Shown piece by piece: positions 60,162-64,000 of a stretch of DNA of 64,000 nt. Position 1 is the stretch's first letter. Each line of letters begins with the position of its first letter. Under the pieces are notes generated by a model. That model had not been told where the DNA came from and did not search any database. It saw only the letters and a list, made by a program, of their open reading frames with translations. The translations under genes and the position numbers were made by a program. Source of the stretch: Prolixibacteraceae bacterium (GTDB taxonomy: Bacteria > Bacteroidota > Bacteroidia > Bacteroidales > Prolixibacteraceae); NCBI GenBank assembly GCA_025355875.1, contig JANXYV010000126.1:83598-147597 (forward strand), written 5' to 3'.

Positions 60162-63116
60162 ATGAGAAATCGCCAATTTCTGATATTCTTTTCCTTTTTT
60201 GCCGGAATGATTTCCGGCTATTCGCAAACCAATCTGACCGCATTGGTCGATCCTTTTACTGGAACTAATAACGGTGAAAATGTATTTCCGGGCGCTGCGG
60301 TTCCTTTTGGGATGATCAATAATATCGTTCAAATAAATGGACCAAGTTCGATATTTGTGTCTGGAAATAACACATCTGATGGTGATGGAAGTTTGGGTAA
60401 TCCATTCAAAAACATACAATTGGCAGTTGCATCTGCAACATCAGGCGACAGCATCGTTGTAAGAGAAGGTGTTTACCGAGAGCAAGTTTCGCTTACAAAA
60501 GGCAACCTGATTTTTGTTCCATTTGGTAACGAAAAAGTCACCATTTCGGGTGCCGATCCATTGCTCAGTTGGCAACAGGTTAAGAATAGTGTCTATAAAA
60601 CGGTCATGAAATGGAATGTGACACAAAACGATCAATCGAATCAGGTTTTCTGCGATGGAAAAATGATGGATTTGGCGCGTTGGCCTGTGAATACCGGTTC
60701 AATACTCCTTCCTTCCAACGCCTTTGCCGATAATGTGACGGATAATGGAACCAACTATGTCATTTCGGATGCCGATTTCCAGGAACCTGCCGGAAAATGG
60801 GATGGCTGCGAAATTTGGGTGAATTTTTCAAGGACGATCAATGTTACCGATGGCTGGGATGGCCAGGGCTGGACTGGTAAAATCATTTCTTCAGCGCCGG
60901 GTAAAATTATAGTTCAAGGCAAAATGAGCGGAAGAATTGGTAATGAAGCTTGGGGCTTAGGGCCAAATACCGAATATTTTCTTTTCAATCCAACAAGTTC
61001 AGCAGTAACACTTTCCGGAGGAATTGACAAATACCTGAAAGCCGGGCAATGGTGGAAAAAAGGAGACACACTGTTTGTAAATACATTTAGCGGCAGCGAA
61101 CCGTCATCAACGGTTGATAGACCTAATTTGGTGGAAGCAAAAAAACGGCTATACAGTTTTTCGTTTTCCGGACAAAGCAACATTACAATAAAAGGATTCA
61201 ACACTTTCGCCAATGCCATCAATACCGATGAGTCTGGCTTTTTTAACCGTACCTCAAGTGTTTGCAACTCCTCAAATATATTGATTGACGGAATTAAGGC
61301 CGAATATGTCACCCACTTTACCAATCAGGCAAAAAACATGCAGATGCAATGGAATCAGCGATCCGGATTTATTCTCAGTGGAACCAATATTGCCTTGCAA
61401 AATTGTGAAATTCATTACAGTGCCGGTTCAGGTGTTTCGGTTTTCGGGCGTGGCAACAAGATTCTAAACAACAAAATTTGGGATGTAAACTATAGTTCTT
61501 CGGAATGTGGCGCCATGAATACCGGACTTCAATATGACCCGGGATTGGTTATCAGTGAAGATCATGAAATTGCGTACAATACGATCTACAATACTCCGCA
61601 ACAAGGAATAAACATCAGGGCGATGGTTAATTCTTCAATGGTAAAACCGGGCGTGGCACGGATTCATCACAACATCATTCATGATTTTATGATCAAAACG
61701 CACGACAGCGGTGCGATTGACACCTACAATACCGATGGAAAATGGATGCGCGTTGACCACAATATAATCTACAATGCACCAAACGTAATGCACTTTGGCT
61801 TTTATCTGGATTTTGGAACAAATTATATTGTCGATCACAATTTATTTTATGACATGGATAGCCCGATTCTGATCAATGATGGCGGGTGGGATCCTAATCC
61901 AACCCAGTTTTGTGATGTGTGGATTTTCAATAATACTGCACTGGCAAATAAGCTTGGGAAAAGCAGCATTACAAACGGAGCAGGTCCTTTCACTGTTGGG
62001 TTCAATGTATTCAACAATATTACTACTTCAACATTAACCGAAAAGCTTACGGGGCCATTCGTAATCAATAATTTCAACCCAAAAACATCCGCAGATTTGG
62101 TGAGCTTTTTCACAGATGCTTCAAATCAGGATTATACACTCAATCTAGCCAAATCTCTTTGCATTGATGCCTGCGAACTTGCTCCTTTTAACGATCAGAT
62201 TATCAACAAACCTGATGCCGGTTGTTTTGAATCCGGAGTTCCTGCATGGAAGGCAGGGTATGGCAATTTGAAAAAACAATTTTTAATAAGCGATAATATA
62301 TTCAACCTGAAAACAGGATACCAAACGCCAAAAGATTGGACTTTTCCCGTTTATGTGTTGCCTTATTGCGGCTTTACAGGTGATGTTAGCTTATCAGTTA
62401 CCGACCTTCCCAAAGGAATAAAAGTCAAACTTTCGACAAACACAGTGACTGCGAGCCAAAGCGTTGATTTCACTATTTCTGTTTCTGACTCTGCTTCCTC
62501 CGGATATCATGTGATTAAGTTGGTCGGCGTTTCTGGAGAGTTGACTGATGTTCGCTATTATTCAGTTGAGGTCCGGCAAGTGGCCACGTCGCTTAAAATT
62601 AAGGATCCGATTCATGAGTTGCTGTATAAATCGAGCCACAAATTTGAGGCAATTGCGTACGATCAGGAAGGAAATCCAATGCGCTATCAACCAGCGTTGA
62701 CATGGAAAGCTGTGGGTGGAGGAACGATTTCATCAACCGGGACTTTTAACGCAACCTTCTTGGTAAAATCAGTAAAAGTGTATGTTACATCCGGAAATTT
62801 GTCGGATACATGCACATTTGTCGTCTCAAAAACCCTTTCTGCCGGCGGAATCAATTCCGACAAACAGCCTGTGCGTATCGTTCCAAATCCTTCCGGAGAG
62901 CGAACAACTATTGAATTTGAATCCGACTTCAGTCAGGATGTTCAGCTATCCGTATTTTCTAATACCGGAAGTCTTAAAAAGCAGATTCAACTGAAGGCTG
63001 TAACCGGGAAAAATTTGTTTGAACTAACCACAAGCGATTTTAAATCAGGGATTTATCTTGTCGAATTAAAAGGGAACCAGTGGAGCGAAACGGCGAAATT
63101 AGCTGTTCAAAATTAA
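60162..63116 (+). CDS. chimeric parallel beta-helix protein with GH92 leader and T9SS domain
   Basis: A 984-residue secreted protein. The first 53 residues (signal peptide, SGYSQTNLTALVDPFTGTNN, GAAVPFGM) are the start of a GH92 protein, then the sequence turns into a beta-helix protein (SSIFVSGNNTSDGDGSLGNP, DSIVVREGVYREQV, QVFCDGKMMDLARWPVNTG), homologous to the gene at 53745. The helix spans about 300-640. A C-terminal part (about 700-900) contains Ig-like domains, and a T9SS domain ends it (RIVPNPSGERTTIEF). The first 40 residues are unlikely to be a working GH92 fragment. It is followed after 45 bp by the second GH92 gene. Confidence 0.8.
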   Translation: MRNRQFLIFFSFFAGMISGYSQTNLTALVDPFTGTNNGENVFPGAAVPFGMINNIVQINGPSSIFVSGNNTSDGDGSLGNPFKNIQLAVASATSGDSIVVREGVYREQVSLTKGNLIFVPFGNEKVTISGADPLLSWQQVKNSVYKTVMKWNVTQNDQSNQVFCDGKMMDLARWPVNTGSILLPSNAFADNVTDNGTNYVISDADFQEPAGKWDGCEIWVNFSRTINVTDGWDGQGWTGKIISSAPGKIIVQGKMSGRIGNEAWGLGPNTEYFLFNPTSSAVTLSGGIDKYLKAGQWWKKGDTLFVNTFSGSEPSSTVDRPNLVEAKKRLYSFSFSGQSNITIKGFNTFANAINTDESGFFNRTSSVCNSSNILIDGIKAEYVTHFTNQAKNMQMQWNQRSGFILSGTNIALQNCEIHYSAGSGVSVFGRGNKILNNKIWDVNYSSSECGAMNTGLQYDPGLVISEDHEIAYNTIYNTPQQGINIRAMVNSSMVKPGVARIHHNIIHDFMIKTHDSGAIDTYNTDGKWMRVDHNIIYNAPNVMHFGFYLDFGTNYIVDHNLFYDMDSPILINDGGWDPNPTQFCDVWIFNNTALANKLGKSSITNGAGPFTVGFNVFNNITTSTLTEKLTGPFVINNFNPKTSADLVSFFTDASNQDYTLNLAKSLCIDACELAPFNDQIINKPDAGCFESGVPAWKAGYGNLKKQFLISDNIFNLKTGYQTPKDWTFPVYVLPYCGFTGDVSLSVTDLPKGIKVKLSTNTVTASQSVDFTISVSDSASSGYHVIKLVGVSGELTDVRYYSVEVRQVATSLKIKDPIHELLYKSSHKFEAIAYDQEGNPMRYQPALTWKAVGGGTISSTGTFNATFLVKSVKVYVTSGNLSDTCTFVVSKTLSAGGINSDKQPVRIVPNPSGERTTIEFESDFSQDVQLSVFSNTGSLKKQIQLKAVTGKNLFELTTSDFKSGIYLVELKGNQWSETAKLAVQN
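60202..60319 (+). repeat. duplicated GH92 5' segment, copy inside the beta-helix gene
   Basis: 118 bp aligning without gaps to 63196-63313. A 43-nt stretch (60211-60253) is identical; the rest differs at scattered sites until similarity ends after ATGATCAA. It encodes the end of the signal peptide and the VDPF-GT motif of GH92. Confidence 0.85.
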
Positions 63117-63161
63117 ATCTCGAAAAGCAGAACCTGAAATGAATATGACAATCACAAAAAT

Positions 63162-64000
63162 ATGAAACTTAAATTAATTTTTGCCTTGGTACTGACCGGA
63201 ATGCTTTCCGGCTATTCGCAAACCAATCTGACCGCATTGGTCGATCCGTTTATCGGTACCGAAAACGGTGGAAATGTATTCCTGGGTGCGGCGGTTCCTT
63301 TTGGAATGGTCAAACTTGGCCCCGATTGCGGAAATAATGACAACAATTCGGGTTACTACCGCGATCAGAATATCAATGGGTTTAGTCATACTCATGTCAG
63401 TGGCACTGGTGGTGGTTCAAAATACGGCAATATTTTGCTGATGCCTGAAACCGGCGATCTGCAGATCAGTCAATTTAGTTCAGCACGAACAGATGAAGTT
63501 GCAAAAACAGGTTATTATTCTGCATTCTTATCGCGGTACAAGGTAAAAGCGGAGTTGACAGCCACGTCAAGTGTTGGATTTCACCGGTATACTTTTCCTG
63601 AGGGACAAGCCAAACACATTTTGATTGATGCCGGACATTTTCTCGAAATGGGGAAAGACTGGGGTGAAAGTCAGGAATTTATTGGAAGCGAAGTCCGTAT
63701 TCTTTCGAATTATGAAATAGAAGGATACAGCCGGATTCGCGGTGGCTGGAACAAAGGGGGTGCCTATACGGTCTATTTTTATGCCGTGTTTGATCAGAAG
63801 GCAACAGAAAGTGGAACCTGGAAAAACGGAAAGCTCCAAAAAGACATTCAGGTTCAGCCTGATTCCGGCGAAAAGACAGGAGCCTATTTGACCTTTGATC
63901 AATCTTCAGGCAAAACCGTACAAGTTAAAGTTGGTATTTCATTTCTAAGCACAGGCAAAGCAAAACTCAATGTGGAATCCGAAATTCCCGGATGGAACTT
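63162..64000 (+). CDS. GH92-family alpha-mannosidase, truncated by window end
   Basis: The open frame runs from ATG 63162 to the last base, giving 279 codons of an enzyme normally about 720-770 residues long. Signal peptide KLIFALVLTGMLSGYSQ. GH92 N-terminal motifs: VDPFIGTENGGNVFLGAAVP, GMVKLGPDCGNNDNNSGYY, INGFSHTHVSGTGGGSKYGN, ILLMPETGDLQ, and a beta-sandwich with TGYYSAFLSRYKVKAELTAT. This is the subtype with GFSHTHVSG, different from the GH92 at 42898, so specificity probably differs. The catalytic half is beyond the window. Confidence 0.92.
   Translation, partial: MKLKLIFALVLTGMLSGYSQTNLTALVDPFIGTENGGNVFLGAAVPFGMVKLGPDCGNNDNNSGYYRDQNINGFSHTHVSGTGGGSKYGNILLMPETGDLQISQFSSARTDEVAKTGYYSAFLSRYKVKAELTATSSVGFHRYTFPEGQAKHILIDAGHFLEMGKDWGESQEFIGSEVRILSNYEIEGYSRIRGGWNKGGAYTVYFYAVFDQKATESGTWKNGKLQKDIQVQPDSGEKTGAYLTFDQSSGKTVQVKVGISFLSTGKAKLNVESEIPGWN
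63196..63313 (+). repeat. duplicated GH92 5' segment, likely source copy
   Basis: Direct repeat partner of 60202-60319, 2,994 bp apart. Here the segment continues into a complete GH92 N-terminal domain, so this is the probable original. Confidence 0.85.

Noticed and set aside
59757..60419. 220-codon open frame opposite the GHL6-like and beta-helix genes
   Set aside because: Spans two genes on the other strand and has no recognisable domain.
32386..64000. SusC/SusD transporter genes
   Set aside because: No TonB-dependent receptor plug motifs or SusD-like lipoproteins in any large frame.

Overview
The window looks like chromosomal DNA from a Bacteroidota species, probably an environmental Bacteroidales or Marinilabiliales-type polysaccharide degrader. 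The evidence is five secreted proteins ending in type IX secretion (T9SS) C-terminal domains, a one-piece hybrid two-component regulator (HTCS), family-specific proteins (DUF5686, DUF6057, DUF3276), and promoters of the Bacteroidota form TTTG / TAnnTTTG. No rRNA, tRNA or CRISPR array was recognised.

Positions 1-8.5 kb hold housekeeping and envelope genes: a 5'-truncated DUF5686 outer-membrane protein, ferrochelatase, PpnP, a YitT-family membrane protein, and an overlapping pair made of a haem-binding PD40-repeat lipoprotein and a DUF6057 membrane protein. Positions 8.7-14.2 kb hold a DNA-damage cassette: a short DnaE-type polymerase and a Y-family polymerase (minus strand), divergent from an XRE-S24 (LexA-like) regulator. 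It is interspersed with palindromic repeats and followed by a MITE-like element. Positions 14.9-23 kb hold an MDR-type oxidoreductase, a ferredoxin-nitroreductase, a T9SS-secreted protein, Ffh, FolD, an M48 peptidase, a DUF3276 protein and two small conserved-looking proteins.

Positions 23-28.2 kb are an accessory island. It contains a broken AlbA_2-like gene next to a complete IS4-family element with inverted repeats and a 9-bp target duplication, about 1.1 kb of non-coding debris, an IS1595-family element, a repeat-rich oriT-like segment, and an orphan MobC-like gene with no relaxase.

Positions 28.2-64 kb are a carbohydrate-degradation region, all on the plus strand and mostly with gaps of 0-90 bp. 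An HTCS sensor-regulator is followed by a Tat-exported Gfo/Idh/MocA lipoprotein and a ThuA-DUF1080 protein (a likely keto-sugar module), a tetrahaem cytochrome fused to an FGE/SUMF1 domain, a FIST-domain protein, and a run of exported glycosidases: GH11-like, GH43-like plus NPCBM, GH92, GH31, two tandem GH63-like enzymes, a GH20b-type N-terminal domain protein, two parallel beta-helix proteins, GH5-like, a GHL6/GH42-like protein, and a second GH92 cut by the window end. There is no SusC/SusD pair in the window. The most notable items are a GH11-like domain with both catalytic glutamates, the cytochrome-FGE fusion, and a chimeric beta-helix protein that carries the signal peptide and first residues of the neighbouring GH92 gene.
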